Shown: piece by piece, positions 49,864-61,489 of the stretch
Position numbering within the stretch: position 1 is the stretch's first letter
Layout of the letters: each line of letters begins with the position of its first letter
Source of the DNA: Sipunculus nudus
Taxonomy: Eukaryota > Annelida > Sipuncula > Golfingiida > Sipunculidae
Assembly (NCBI GenBank): GCA_026874595.1
Contig: CM049311.1
Coordinates: 74,156,953-74,220,952, forward strand
DNA length: 64,000 nt
Direction of reading: 5' to 3'
Made by a program: the position numbers and the translations under genes
Notes under the pieces: model-generated
What the model saw: the letters and a program-made list of their open reading frames with translations, nothing else
The model's database searches: none
What the model was told of the DNA's origin: nothing

Positions 49864-49975
49864 ATGTTGAAAGGAGGAAGCGTATTATATAAGTCCTTGA
49901 TAAATAGTTCCAGTGAGCTTTTGGTTATTAACCCTAGAGATTGGCTCTTAAGAACGTTATGTTTTCTTCATGCAG
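49864..49975 (+). CDS. Possible 5' exon of the cysteine-repeat gene
   Basis: The frame opens at ATG 49864 (or 49792) and ends at an excellent donor CAG/GTAAGA (49976). It leaves one base, exactly the phase needed by the next exon at 50947. Its last residues WLLRTLCFLHA plus YTIASGAA of the next exon would form a continuous hydrophobic signal-peptide core. Against it, the ATG lies 26 residues before that core. Also, a TATATAAG at 49886-49893 followed by an initiator-like TTCCAGT (49908-49914) could instead be the promoter. Transcription would then start inside this stretch and the only ATG left (49959) would be out of frame. Confidence 0.4.
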
Positions 49976-50029
49976 GTAAGAGGCTAATTTGATAATACAT
50001 GTTTTAGACCAAACAAATTCAAATGTATG

Positions 50030-50290
50030 CACCGCCCCGCATCACTTTTAACCCGCGCATCAAAAATTTTGATTTTGATTTTCATCTTTCAGGAAGATAA
50101 AATATTGCAATTTTGATAAGATATCCTTTGTTATGTAGCGCTTTTACCTGTTAAGCCATAAAATTCTGTTATTTACATCTTTTTTCCTAATCATATGACA
50201 CTTTTATTGAAACATACAAAAACGGTAATAAAATAAAAGTGTGCCCGCCCGCACTGCTTTCTGAAAAAAGTGCCTGAAAACCATACCTTA
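50030..50290 (-). mobile_element. MITE, copy 2 of the 5603-5785 family
   Basis: Read on the minus strand it starts GTAAGGTATGGTTTTCAGGC and continues AGTGCGGGCGGGC, matching copy 1 at 5600-5650. It then carries TGTCATATGATTAGG and AAAATCAAAATCAAAA, and ends in a GCGGGGCGGTGCAT block. The distal inverted repeat is degraded and an extra ~70 bp lies in the middle, so this is an older or longer family member. It sits in the first intron if the exon at 49975 is real. Confidence 0.75.
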
Positions 50291-50946
50291 CATATATCCA
50301 ATTTCTTGAAACAAAAAATAACGTCTGTTTTTGAAATGTCAATTTCTAAATCGTGTTTATTCACGTGTTCAAGAATTCATGTTATACAATTAGCATACAA
50401 TAAAAAAAATATCGCAGACTATCAGTGAGATGAAATACCTGAATCGTGATCATGAATAAAAATACTTCAAATTGTGGATTAAAACGAGGTGTTGCGTCTG
50501 CAATAACGCTAAAAAATAACCCGGCAAAACCTAACAACATGCATTATCCTTGAAAATAGTTAGTCTAGACGGAGAGGAAACATATTATAGTTTCTCATTA
50601 TGGGTATTTTTTTTATTATCCAGGAGAGGTTAATTTCGAAATATACACTGTGAGTTGGAATTAATTTCTTGGTTTTCTGGTTCTTTCGTGACCGAGTATT
50701 TATTTTCTTATGTTCTTTTAGTTAAAACTGGTCCATCGAGTATTGTTATAGAAAGTAATATACTGTTATTGTTTACTTCAATTTTACTTCAACTGCAATA
50801 TAATTTATGTTTTTTTTCCAAATTTTTTTTTCAATGAAAAACAAGATTCATGAGAACTCTGAATGCTGATCCATATTTTACATTTTTGTTTAATGAAATG
50901 ACTTTCATTGGATTATGAACCTAATTCTCTTCTTTCTTCTTTACAG

Positions 50947-51824
50947 TTTACACCATAGCTTCTGGCGCAGCTCTTAACGAAATCCCACTTTTACAAAGGT
51001 AAGTGTAATTAAAGTTTCAATTTCTATCACTTTACTCAGTTAATATAACCACCTTATATAGCCCCTGTTAAGACTAAATATGCATTATATTTCTCTAGAA
51101 ACATCCATCTGTAATCAAACTTCGAAAAAAATGTATACGTAAATTTGAATGTGATAAGTCAGTTAAATCTCAGCGTTTCTGTAAATTTTCTCTCTCTCTC
51201 TCTTTCTTTCTTTCTATCTCTCACAAACACACACACACACCCTGATTTATTCATAATTTCTATTTTCTCAGAGAATTATTCGATCTGCAAGAAGACAGCG
51301 TCGACCAGAACGTACAGAGCATGGGAATCATGTGCCCGATTGCGCAAACTCAGTGTTTTGGATTGAAAGGTCTTAGTTTACTAAGCTGCATCAGCGACAC
51401 CTGTTACAAGACTCGAGGTCCTTCCTTGGCAGCCAGATTAGATAATCTGAGAAATGTGGAAGCACGCCTTGCGCAAGTGTTGGCCATGCCTTACAGCGCA
51501 TGCGCCGCCCGTTCGTGTGCGGGTTATCAAAATGAAGACTTCCAAACGTGTGCCTTTTGGAGGTGTCGAATAAGGCCTGATTCCAAAATCGTCAGCAACC
51601 CCGGATCATGCGTGCAATCCTGCCTTCTTGGGAATAATCGTGATCTTTCTAAGTGTTTAGAGTGGCGATGCGATGGACACCGACCGGAAACGGAAGTAAA
51701 GGAGGCTTTTGCCCCACGCGTCCGGCGCACGTGGCATGAAAACCTACTATGTACCGAGACCGAGTGCAGAAACCTGAGCGGTATCGAGCTTCTGATGTGC
51801 GGCGACCAAAAATGTAAGAATTGA
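50947..51824 (+). CDS. Secreted cysteine-repeat protein (two well-supported exons)
   Basis: Exons 50947-50998 and 51272-51824 are joined over a 273-bp intron with canonical sites: acceptor TTCTTTACAG, donor AAAG/GTAAGT, acceptor TATTTTCTCAG. The first exon starts in phase 1 and reads YTIASGAALNEIPLLQ, like the end of a signal peptide with an A-x-A type cleavage site. The last exon encodes 183 residues. Numbering from its ELFD, sixteen cysteines form four units: 21/28/39/44, 77/82/93/98, 113/117/128/133 and 160/165/176/181, that is C-x(3-6)-C-x10-C-x4-C. Units 2 and 3 end in FWRC and EWRC. Between units 1 and 2 lies a leucine-rich amphipathic helix (about 51-71). RVRR at 149-152 fits a furin cleavage site that would free the last unit. 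NLS at 167-169 could be glycosylated. Exon GC content is well above the flanks. Function unknown; a secreted precursor is inferred, not shown. The start codon is unresolved; the first ATG inside the last exon is at 51321. Confidence 0.75.
51187..51240. repeat. (CT)n/(TTTC)n/(CA)n tract in the intron
   Basis: A pyrimidine-rich simple repeat just before the acceptor of the last exon. It may strengthen the polypyrimidine context. Confidence 0.95.
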
Positions 51825-51947
51825 CGTCGCATTATTCTGGAATGTACCTGTCCTAGTGACGTCACGGCAGCATTCCAGGCTCAATGTAGCCCTACAGCAA
51901 CCCAGATGGGTCTAAATATATCTTCTACAGCTTTTGTCTTCATCGGG

Positions 51948-51953
51948 AATAAA
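51948..51953 (+). terminator. Poly-A signal AATAAA of the cysteine-repeat gene
   Basis: A canonical AATAAA lies 124 bases after the TGA at 51822-51824 on the same strand, supporting this as the last exon. Confidence 0.6.
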
Positions 51954-53010
51954 TATCGCTTGGACAAATAGCTTCACGTATGTTTTCTTGCCTTTTTAGG
52001 GGTTACTTTTGGTAATTACATACACCTTAATTTAAATACGTCTGTCTGTGTGTTTTTCTTCTGTTATTGTCTTTGTGACATTTCCCTCTGCCCAGGTTTC
52101 ACAGCTGGCGGGTTTGATTGACTTGTCCAACTAATCTCCCCTGTCGATATTTTTTTTTGTCCACTTAAGTTACTATTCAACAACTGTGATCAATTATGTC
52201 TCAGTAAAATCATTTCTCACGCGGGTTCAATTTTATGTGCCAGTCCCCCCAAATGAATTCTACTAATAACGCCATGCATTCATTAATACTACTCTTTAAA
52301 CTACGCTAAAAAAACTCCAATTAACTATTCATTCTTAAAACCATGTCTGACATGTCTGGGTCAATTGTGATATCATTGATGTCATATTGCTCACAAAAAC
52401 GGCACTTGCACGATGACATCGATTGACTGGTACTCTGCTTAGCTTTGGACAATGAGCCTTGTTAACCTTGTATTTACCAATTCTATTTGTTCCTGAAACC
52501 AGTCTAGTTTTGAAAAAGTTCTGCTTTGTGCTATGATAACACCTTTCCGCCAGAGGTCGTTTCTACTCAAAACTAGACACCTCGGGACGGCCGGAACAAG
52601 TTATCTTAACTTTCAAACTTAAAAATCAATATTTGTAACATTTCAAGAAAGCACCTTTTATTTACACATCACATGCTTATGCATGCAACATATCATCTTT
52701 TCCGTGAAAACCTCACAGTAAAATCACTCATGTTTACGTAATTTGTCTTGAAATAATTATTATCCATAAACCTGGAACAGCAGAGTGGCAATCTTTTGAG
52801 TCAGATACTGCGCAGTGTTCAATGTTTGATTGTCGGTCATCAGTGTATTCATGATGTCATTGACGTTTCCGTGTATATACAATGCCCTGTGATCACCATA
52901 TACCCACGTATAACGATACGTACCTCCTACATGATACATTAATTCAATGTGCAACCTTTATGTTTGTATATACACAAACACGTTCCCTTTATATATTCCC
53001 TTCTGTGTAG

Positions 53011-53141
53011 GTCTAAGCACATGTCACGGTTTAACAATCCCATCCCAGGTCGCCTCCAGCACAAAGCCACCCGCAAATACCGATTCACTGATCTTTTATA
53101 ACGAAATAGCCGTAACAGCTGGACAGAATCCATTGAATTAA
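53011..53141 (+). CDS. Candidate terminal exon, about 43 aa
   Basis: A good acceptor (CCCTTCTGTGTAG at 52998-53010) opens a frame reading GLSTCHGLTIPSQVASSTKP. It then continues through SLIFYNEIAVTAGQNPLN to a TAA at 53139-53141. An AATAAA follows at 53217-53222, 76 bases past the stop. It could be an alternative last exon of the cysteine-repeat gene or belong to another transcript. No domain was recognised and the frame is short, so support is moderate to low. Confidence 0.3.
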
Positions 53142-53229
53142 AATTAAACCCTCAACCAAATTTCAACAAAATCAAATCACCTCAACATTTGTCTATATAT
53201 GAACTCAAAATTAAATAATAAATATTTCA

Positions 53230-54820
53230 CCTTACCCTTCCATAAGCTAAAAATTGTTTACCCCTGTTTGTGTTTATTAAGACTTAACAATTCATGGTAT
53301 ATGACCTGCAGTTGACCCCTTTTTTACAATTGAGAGTTTAAATTGTGCAGCTGTAATTCTGGTTTGATGCAGTTCTACAATTCTTTTTGTCACAGACCGA
53401 AAAGCAACTCTGATGCCCACGAGTAAGTAACTGCAGGTATACACCATATAATCGGCTCTGGAATTAGATCGCAAACATTGATATATTTCTGTAATAAATC
53501 ATTTTTCATATTTTCATTCATAGATCATTGTTAATATTAGATAAGGGTTCACAATATACCATAACTAGTTTCTGGTTTAAAGTCAAGACCTCTGGTCTCT
53601 TGCACTTAAATTGTTTCATAGGCAATCCCTATAGACATCGGAGAATTACAAAATTAATGACAAGTTTGTATAGTTCATGTATTTCAAGAATTTCCTTAAT
53701 ACACACCCTGTAAGAATTATATAAATATCGATATTTCATGAAAATCGGTCACCAAATCTGTGCATATAATCAATACAAAATGTCCGCTCGATAGCGAGCA
53801 TTGTTTCAACACAGAAGACCCCCTTCACGTATGAAATCTCTGTCCTGTATGGTTGCCGCACTTGTTTGGTTTGTGTGAGAGCGAGCTCGTCCTGTCTTTA
53901 TCTGTTAACAGAGCGCTCGGTCGCTCAGCTTGACAGGTAGTTACTGTTAGTTAAAGTGACGGTCCTGTCGGCAGTATTCAGCCACGGAGGACTTTACCAC
54001 GCTAACAACCACTGCCGAGTAATTGTGGGGGCGTCGGGCCATTTCAAATTCGCGCAATCAAAGGAGACTAAAACAAGAATCATCTTTCACTGCGTCTATT
54101 GAGTACTGAAACAAAGTAAAATTATTTAGTTAACATTGACTGTGTACTCAACGTGTTGTCGTGTTTAAAGTTCATAAAACAGGAACGTCTCGCAAAACCA
54201 CAGAGATTTGCATTTGCACTAATTTGTTTTCAGGTTATTACTTCCAGATAAATGTAGTAGATAAATAAAATGCTACCTATATGTTGTGGACACAACTTTT
54301 TTTTATTAAAAGCATTCAAGGAGCGCATACCTCCGCCAACTCCTAAACCGGCCAGGTAGGCGCTTAATTTTGGAATAAATTAAACACATCAGAATATGTA
54401 CACAAACATAATTTAAAACAAGTAAATGAAACGTTAACTAAAATTTATAAAGAACTTGGCAATATATGCGAACAATTGTACCGAATAGTATCATAATATC
54501 ATATTATCGCCACAAATTATTCCAAAATCATGTGAAGTTCACGTAAATGCTTTATACCTCTATTTTTATGACGTCAACATAATTTTTACATCACATCCAA
54601 CTTCCAAGATGGCCCCGTCAGTATGGCGACGACATTATTTTCCGCGCGGCCCTTGAAAATATCTCAAAATTTCTCGATGAATTGTGTATGTGACAGAGAG
54701 TGAGAGAGAAATCAAGAAAGAAGGAAAGAATGACACATAGGTCCATGGAGATATTATTCCATTTTGTTGCGGATCAGTACATTTTGGAAATATTGTATTG
54801 AGAAACAGGGTCGTTACCAT
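53230..54820. other. Non-coding stretch with a GC-richer island
   Basis: The patch 53800-54110 is GC-richer with high complexity and includes AATCAAAGG (TCF/LEF-like). AAGATGGC near 54608 resembles a YY1 site. No exon was recognised. Confidence 0.35.
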
Positions 54821-54821
54821 T

Positions 54822-54877
54822 AGATGCCCCTGGGGGTCATGACCGCCCTATCTAAATCCTAGCTACGCCCCTGCAGA
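54822..54877 (-). mobile_element. Terminus of a CAGGGGCGTAGCTAGG-type MITE
   Basis: The segment ends CCTAGCTACGCCCCTG, the complement of CAGGGGCGTAGCTAGG. I recall that phrase as the end of widespread animal MITEs. ATGCCCCTGGGGGTCATGAC precedes it. No partner end was found nearby, so it is a fragment. Confidence 0.55.
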
Positions 54878-54889
54878 AAAACAACATGC

Positions 54890-55150
54890 TATTAAGGTAA
54901 AGGTAGGTAAGGTAGATGATTTGTAGTCTGATGTGACCAATAATATCAGTCTCATCCGACATTAAACTTAAAGTAGCCACACAAACTAGAGGTTAATTCG
55001 TTCTACATTTGCCTGCCGCCAATGTTTGAACAGTACCCATTCACTCCTGGGTGAATAGGACGCACCTTTGTATTATACAGAACGGTCAGATCGGGACGCG
55101 AACTAACAACCTTGAGTCCAGCGCACCAACCGTTAGGCCACACCGTCCAC
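54890..55150 (-). mobile_element. tRNA-derived SINE, minus strand
   Basis: On the minus strand the head has an A box TGGCCTAACGG (plus positions 55130-55140) and a B box GTTCGCGTCC (55094-55103) at normal tRNA-type spacing. A body follows toward 54890, where the tail is AGGTA/AAGGTA-type repeats (54893-54920 on the plus strand). It is not a working tRNA gene because the arms do not pair fully and the body continues. It is a different family from the SINE at 6305. Confidence 0.8.
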
Positions 55151-55159
55151 ACCTAAATC

Positions 55160-56340
55160 AAAAACCTACGAATTCAACTGAATTCAGATCCGGATAAAAA
55201 TTCCGTTATATCCATTTGGTTCGTAATGTCATATCCCACCTGATATTCAACCCTTTCGATGAGTTTATTTTCATAAAATATCATTTATATTAAAATTGAA
55301 CTGTCGGAGATATTGCACAAACAAACCACAAACTCAAACCGTAGTTCTTACACAAACCACGTCGATCACAGAAAACTATAACCAGTTTCCGTTTTTTTCT
55401 TCCCAATATTTAAATCTCACGTAAAAAAAATTGTTGTTTAGTGATATATAGTGAGGGTGTCATCAGAAGAGTTGAATAGGAGTAAATGAGGGTCCGGTAA
55501 CAGATGGATGTGGATATTCGGTTACATAACGTGCTTACCTAATAAGGGAATCACCTCCTCTTTTCCAATGCCACTGGGTCAAAATGGCACAACAAATATA
55601 AATTGGGTCATATCTTATTGTGGCAAGTGCGATCCAGTCGGCTTGATTGCGAAGGCATGTCATCTCTCTAACGCTGTTTTAAATAACCAGCCATATAATT
55701 TATATACAATATTGCGACAAATCTAATCTTGTCTTGATTGAATTAATGAGGGGACCATTAGTTCAGGGCTCAAACTTGTCATCCCGCCTCGTCCCGTATT
55801 ATTAGGCTGAATGTTAAAAATGGAACCGACTTGGGAACAAAAGCAAAATCTGACACCAATTTATAAACTCTTGTACACTCGTCACGTTAAAGGAAGGCCA
55901 TCTCTTCTCACAACGGATTTTTCTGCCCCCTTTGACATTCGCCTTCATTTTAACCGCTGCTTCAAGCCCATTTTTAACAAACCTGATGCGTCAAAAGTCC
56001 CAATTGTTATTTACTGATGATCCTTGGGCCTTGCAAGTCTGGTGTTGTTTATGTGATAGAAATAGATGACGACTAAATGAGATAGAGACCCGTGAAAGCA
56101 TTTTTACACAATGATATAACTCCTATGATTCCTTTCCTGAAGACGCTGAAGTTCAAAGGCTTTTATCTAAATAATGTCTGGCTGGTACCCTTAACATATT
56201 GCACTGGCTGTACGGTATCCCATATATTGTGACCCGATATAACAATGCTACTGATTAATGTATACTGGTTCTTTCTGTGTATAAATTCTGCGTAATATGA
56301 TTCATTGTATATTGAAGAAAATGGGGGCCGCTTTTCAAGG
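55160..56340. other. Non-coding stretch
   Basis: No supported feature. Confidence 0.4.
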
Positions 56341-56344
56341 TAAA

Positions 56345-56643
56345 AGTGAGGTAAAAACAATCACGTAAAACAATAGGATGTATGTGATAATGACAGGATG
56401 AGGTATAAATGATCACGTGAAAAAATGAGATGTACGTGATAATGTCGATGTGAGGTGTATATGATCGCGTAAAAATGAGGTGTACAAGATCACGTGAAAA
56501 TGAGGTGTACATGATAACGTTAAAATTAGATGTACGTGATCACGTGAAAAAAATGACGTGCACAGGTGTACAATATCACGTTAAAAATGAGATGTATATG
56601 ATCATATTTAAAAAGTGAGGTTTACGTGATCATGACAAAATTA
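56345..56643. repeat. Degenerate ~30-40-bp tandem repeat rich in CACGTG
   Basis: The unit is roughly GATCACGTGAAAAAATGAG + RTGTACGTGATAATG, repeated about eight times with decay. Perfect CACGTG E-boxes, in TCACGTGA context, occur at 56414, 56491 and 56542. Other units carry one-base variants. Confidence 0.8.
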
Positions 56644-57065
56644 CACGAACAAAAACGCGTTTATAGTTATAATAATTATCCAAAGTCTGTCATATTGTAA
56701 AATCTTTAATACCATGGGCCATTAAAGCAAACTTGACGATCTAAAATAAACCCATCATAATATCTAAATATTGCCTGAGGAATAACAATACATGTAACCA
56801 AGAGGTTTTGTCAATAGTTGTGTCCTAGTTAGGTGTAACATTTGCAAAAAGGACAAAATATCGTCCATCATAACTGGAAGACTATTAATCTTGACTTTTA
56901 AGTTAGCTAAAGATATCCAAAAGGTACCAAAATATTGTATTCGAAGTAAGGAGTTTCGCGTGGTTTCTTTTTGCCCTGTTTAACGAAAATCCAATGGTCA
57001 GACTTCAATAAAGGACTATATGCATTCACCCATATCATCTCTACACATATTCTTTTTATAAATAT

Positions 57066-57130
57066 AATAATAATAATAATAATAATATTAATAATAATAA
57101 GTTATAATATTTATTATTATTATTATTATT
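57066..57130. repeat. (AAT)n/(ATT)n palindromic tract
   Basis: About nine AAT units are followed by TTATAATATT and about seven ATT units, so the tract can fold on itself. Confidence 0.9.
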
Positions 57131-57199
57131 TAAATTTCAAAAGCGCAACATATCTAAGCATGTATACTTAATCAAGGCGCCGTACATTTACTAAAACAT

Positions 57200-58450
57200 T
57201 GAAATTAATTAAATAGATTAAAAAAACAAATAAATTTATAATACGCATCTCCTAAAACATAAGAAACCTTTACAAATATGCTTTTTCTAAATAGATGAGT
57301 CTTTTAACGACTCTTAAACTAATATTTTCAGTAATGATTGTTTCTGTCCATCACATGTGGTAGATATTAACTGATCATACCCTATTAGAATCCATATGCA
57401 AATAAGAAAAATGAGGAAATCTGATGCATGGTGACAAAACTACATAACCATTCACGTTTATTTAAATTAGCTTTCAGATATTTATACATGTTTATACTTA
57501 CATTTATTTAAAAAGAACATTTATAATTATCAGGTGACCTGCTTTCGCAAAATTATGTGCAAAATATAGTAAAAATTTATGCAGCCTTTGGTGAGAAAAG
57601 CAACTAGCTCTGTCTAGAATCAACAGAATGAATATCATTCAAATCTAGGCAAACCTAGCATTTTGTCCACCTAAATGATGAAAATTAAGTTAGCCAATTT
57701 TTCAAACTTTGCAATTTAACATGGATATATGTAGGGATGATGCACATATTTTTTTTATTTTTGTGGGTTAGATACATCAATATCGAGAAATAGACCACAT
57801 TTCCTATAAATCCATAACACAAAATTGCCCTGAAATAAAAAATAATAATTGGCTGACCCCTTGGTCCATTAAGCACATGTTATAATCAGACATAATTTGG
57901 GAGTATCTATTCAGCCATTAAAGAGAGAATATAACAGATTGTCGACGACGAACGGAGGCTGCCAGTGGCTATAACACAAGTGACCTTTAAATTGAGCTGT
58001 GTGTGATAACAAGACATCTGAGGTGCATATATAATGATGAAAAACAGAGGTTAGTGTTAAACCAATAAAGTATGAGGTGCACAACGGGAACACAATGTGC
58101 ACCGTCCGGGACGCTCAGGCCAACATTTTGGAGAGTCGCTTGAGACTTAGGAGCGTTCCAAAGGAAAGGGAATGTGTGTAAAATCTTGAAGATTATGTCA
58201 AATTTAATTAAAGTTTTTGTACTTTACGTTATCATCTTATCATTGCATGGTTATTTATCTTCCCATTAAAATATCTGATTTGAGTAGAAAAAAAGGAATA
58301 TTCTAACTTTTGACTAGTTTGTGTGAGTCAGTAACAGTCAGACGCAGCTCCTGGAACCAGCTCTCAGCCTCTAGATCATACGAAAATACGCGCGTCCCAT
58401 CAGACAATCATCGAGCGCCCGAGTGAGATGTTTGTCCAGGCTTTCCTGAA
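57200..58450. other. Non-coding stretch
   Basis: No supported feature. Confidence 0.4.
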
Positions 58451-58455
58451 TCTCT

Positions 58456-58457
<2 letters not shown>

Positions 58458-58533
<76 letters not shown>
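58458..58533. repeat. (TA)n microsatellite
   Basis: About 38 TA units immediately before the 60-bp minisatellite. Confidence 0.97.
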
Positions 58534-58536
<3 letters not shown>

Positions 58537-58539
58537 GTG

Positions 58540-60080
58540 ACGTCCATGTGGCAGAGATGACGTTAATATGACGTCCATGTTTAGACACTCCTGATCGGGA
58601 CGACAGTGTGGCGGGTGATGACGTTAACATGACGTCAATGTGTAGACACTCCTGATTGGGACGACAGTGTGGCGGTGATGACGTAAATATTACGTCCATG
58701 TGTAGACACTCCTGATGGGGACGACAGTGTGGCGGTGATGACGTAAATGTGACGTCAATGTGTAGACACTCCTGCTGGGGACGACAGTGTGGCGGTGATG
58801 ACGTAAATATGACGTCCATGTGTAGACACTCCTGATGGGGATGACAGTGTGGCCGTAATCATGTAAATTTGACGTCCATGTGTAGACACTCCTGATGGGG
58901 ACGACAGTGTGGCGGTGATGACGTAAATATGACGTCCATGTGCAGACACTCCTGATGGGGGCGACAGTGAGGCGGTGATGACGTAAATGTGACGTCCAGG
59001 TGTAGACACTCCTGATGGGGACGACAGTGTGGCGGAGATGACGTAAACATGACGTCCATGTTTAGACACTCCTGATTGGGACGACAGTGTGACGTGATGA
59101 CGTCCATGTGTAGACACTCCTGATGGGGACGACAATGTGACGTGATGATGTAAATTTGACGTCCATGTGTAGACACTCCTGATTGGGACGACAGTGTGGC
59201 GGTGATGATGTAAACATGACGTCAATGTGTAGACATTCCTGATGGGGACGAAAGTGTGACGTGATGACGTAAATATGACGTCCATATGTAGACACTCCTG
59301 ATGGGGACGACAATGTGACGTGATGATGTAAATATGATGTCCATGTGTAGACACTCCTGACGGGGACGACAGTGTGGTGGTGATGATGTAAATATGATGT
59401 CCATGTGTAGACACTCCTGATTGGGACGACAGTGTGGCGGAGATGACGTAAATTTGACGTCCATGTGTAGACACTCCTGATGGGGACGTCAGTTTGGCGG
59501 TGATGACGTTAAAATGACGTCCATGTGTAGACACTCCTGATGGGGACGAAGGTGTGACGTGATGATGTAAATATGATGTCCATGTGTAGACACTCCTGAC
59601 GGGGACGACAGTGTGGTGGTGATGATGTAAATATGATGTCCATGTGTAGACACTCCTGACGGGGACGACAGTGTGGTGGTGATGATGTAAATATGATGTC
59701 CATGTGTAGACACTCCTGATGGGGACGACAGTGTGGTGGTGATGATGTAAATATGATGTCCATGTGTAGACACTCCTGACGGGGACGTCAGTTTGGCGGA
59801 GATGATGTAAATATGATGTCCACGTGTAGACACTCCTGACGGGGACGACAGTGTGGTGGTGATGATGTAAATATGACGTTTATGTATATAAACCCGTGGC
59901 GGAAACGAAAGTGTGACGGTGATTACGTGAATATGAGGTTCATGTGATTGAACCCAAGACGGGGACTCCAGTGTGCCACTGAAGACGTCAAAATGACGTT
60001 CATGTTTTACACCTGTGACGGGAACGACATTCTGACGGTGACGTGGTATTTATATGTACATGCATATACACTCATGACGG
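58540..60080. repeat. 60-bp minisatellite rich in CRE-like sites
   Basis: About 22 units of GATGACGTAAATATGACGTC + CATGTGTAGACACTCCTGAT + GGGGACGACAGTGTGGCGGT run to about 59880. Decaying units continue to about 60080. Some units are shortened to 57 bp (GTGTGACGTGATGACGT). Each unit has two TGACGT cores, and several read TGACGTCA exactly (for example near 58632 and 58751). Because 60 is divisible by three, two minus-strand frames stay open for long stretches as 20-residue repeats. No exon signals accompany them, so the array is treated as non-coding. Confidence 0.97.
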
Positions 60081-60269
60081 GAGCGAGAATAATGAGATAC
60101 AGACACAGACACGCACTGAATTTTCAAGTAAGATATCAGGATACGCTGTTCTACCGAACTGTGTTTACCTGTGTTTCAGAGATTATTTTCTTAATATGTT
60201 ATATTTTTCATCAATTCCTTAGAAGGAAATATGCACATGGAAGCGTTAGCCTAATATTAAAATCATAAT

Positions 60270-61000
60270 TATTAAATTAAATCTCCAGTGTCACAACTCT
60301 TCGGACTATTTCCATTGATCTGATATGTCAACTGTGTCTTTGCATTGGTTGCCATTTTTAAGTTAGTCATTATTTTTAGTGTGTTTAAATGACATCATCT
60401 GATCAGCAGGTATCACTTAACATATTGACAATTATTATCTGACAAATCACCCTGGGGCTGACAAGTTGTTAAACGCTGATTGATTTCTCGAATTTTTAAT
60501 AATTCTGTTTCTTCAATGATGCAAAAGATAGGTGTTTATTCCCTTGTTGAAATATAGGCTTTCTGCCCTACATTACTTTTTTCTTCCTTGATGTGTAACT
60601 AATAGAAAAATAATAGCAATCACACAGGTGGACACGAGGTGATTGAATGAAATACCAGACGAAGAGCAGATGATAATTGGGTGAGTCTGCGGATAGGTAT
60701 GAATGAAGACTAATCCTAACCAGGGAAAGTGGTCGGGGGCGAATTTTTATAAATCTGAAAAATCTAGACACTGTATAGACGTATAGACAATTCGAATCAA
60801 TTTCTCAGTAATTCGTCTGGTATAAATACCAAATAGTCTGTCTGCAAAAGATCACATGCACTATACCTATCACTTTCAGACTGTTGACCTTCTACATAAT
60901 ATCTATATAAAATAATATCAATGCCACATCTGGTTTAAGTTACAACATTGTTTTTAACTTGAACTATATGCGTGGAGTCGTCAGACTTTCTGGATACCCC
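60270..61000. other. Non-coding stretch
   Basis: Nothing recognised. Confidence 0.4.
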
Positions 61001-61004
61001 TGCC

Positions 61005-61485
61005 TAGCTTCGATTCGGTCGTCTCTCACAGAGAGTCTATCAAGATGTCAGAGTGCCTTTCTTAGATATAACGAAAACCGCGCTGTAAGTCTCGATGAGC
61101 GTGCAAATATTTCGTCATTTTTTACAACGCCTTAAAAACTGCAGGTTAGCTGTCACTTGACATAAACCAGACCAATCGGTAGCTTTTATGGTAAACTTTC
61201 TGACAAGACCTACCATGTGTGATAATTTCCGTTATAAATGGTAAAACCTCATGTTTGTTTGTTGAATTTCTATAAAATCATAAATACATGCATGCCTTGC
61301 ATGTGTTATATTTAACGATAGGCAACTTTTACTCGGTAAAATGAATGACTTGCTACCATGATATCGATGTAATGGGATGGACGGCCGTTGTAGTGCATTT
61401 CCCCATAAGACTTGTATCACGACTCGAGTAGGCTTACCAGCCAAATATTCATGTAAATGCCTTCTAAGTCGCAGATTCACGGCCA
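61005..61485. repeat. Diverged dispersed repeat, copy 2
   Basis: Partner of 16645-17180 in the same orientation. Conserved blocks include ACTTGACATAAACCAGACCA (about 61156), TTTGTTGAATTTC (about 61258) and GACTTGTATCACGACTCGAG (about 61409). Flanking DNA does not match, so it is a discrete unit rather than a long segmental duplication. Confidence 0.6.
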
Positions 61486-61489
61486 CTCG

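Noticed and set aside
51527-51865. 112-codon minus frame opposite the cysteine gene
   Set aside because: Shadow of the plus-strand coding exon.
58755-59833. Long minus-strand open frames with 20-residue repeats
   Set aside because: They arise because the 60-bp unit is divisible by three; two frames are open at once and no splice or promoter signals accompany them.
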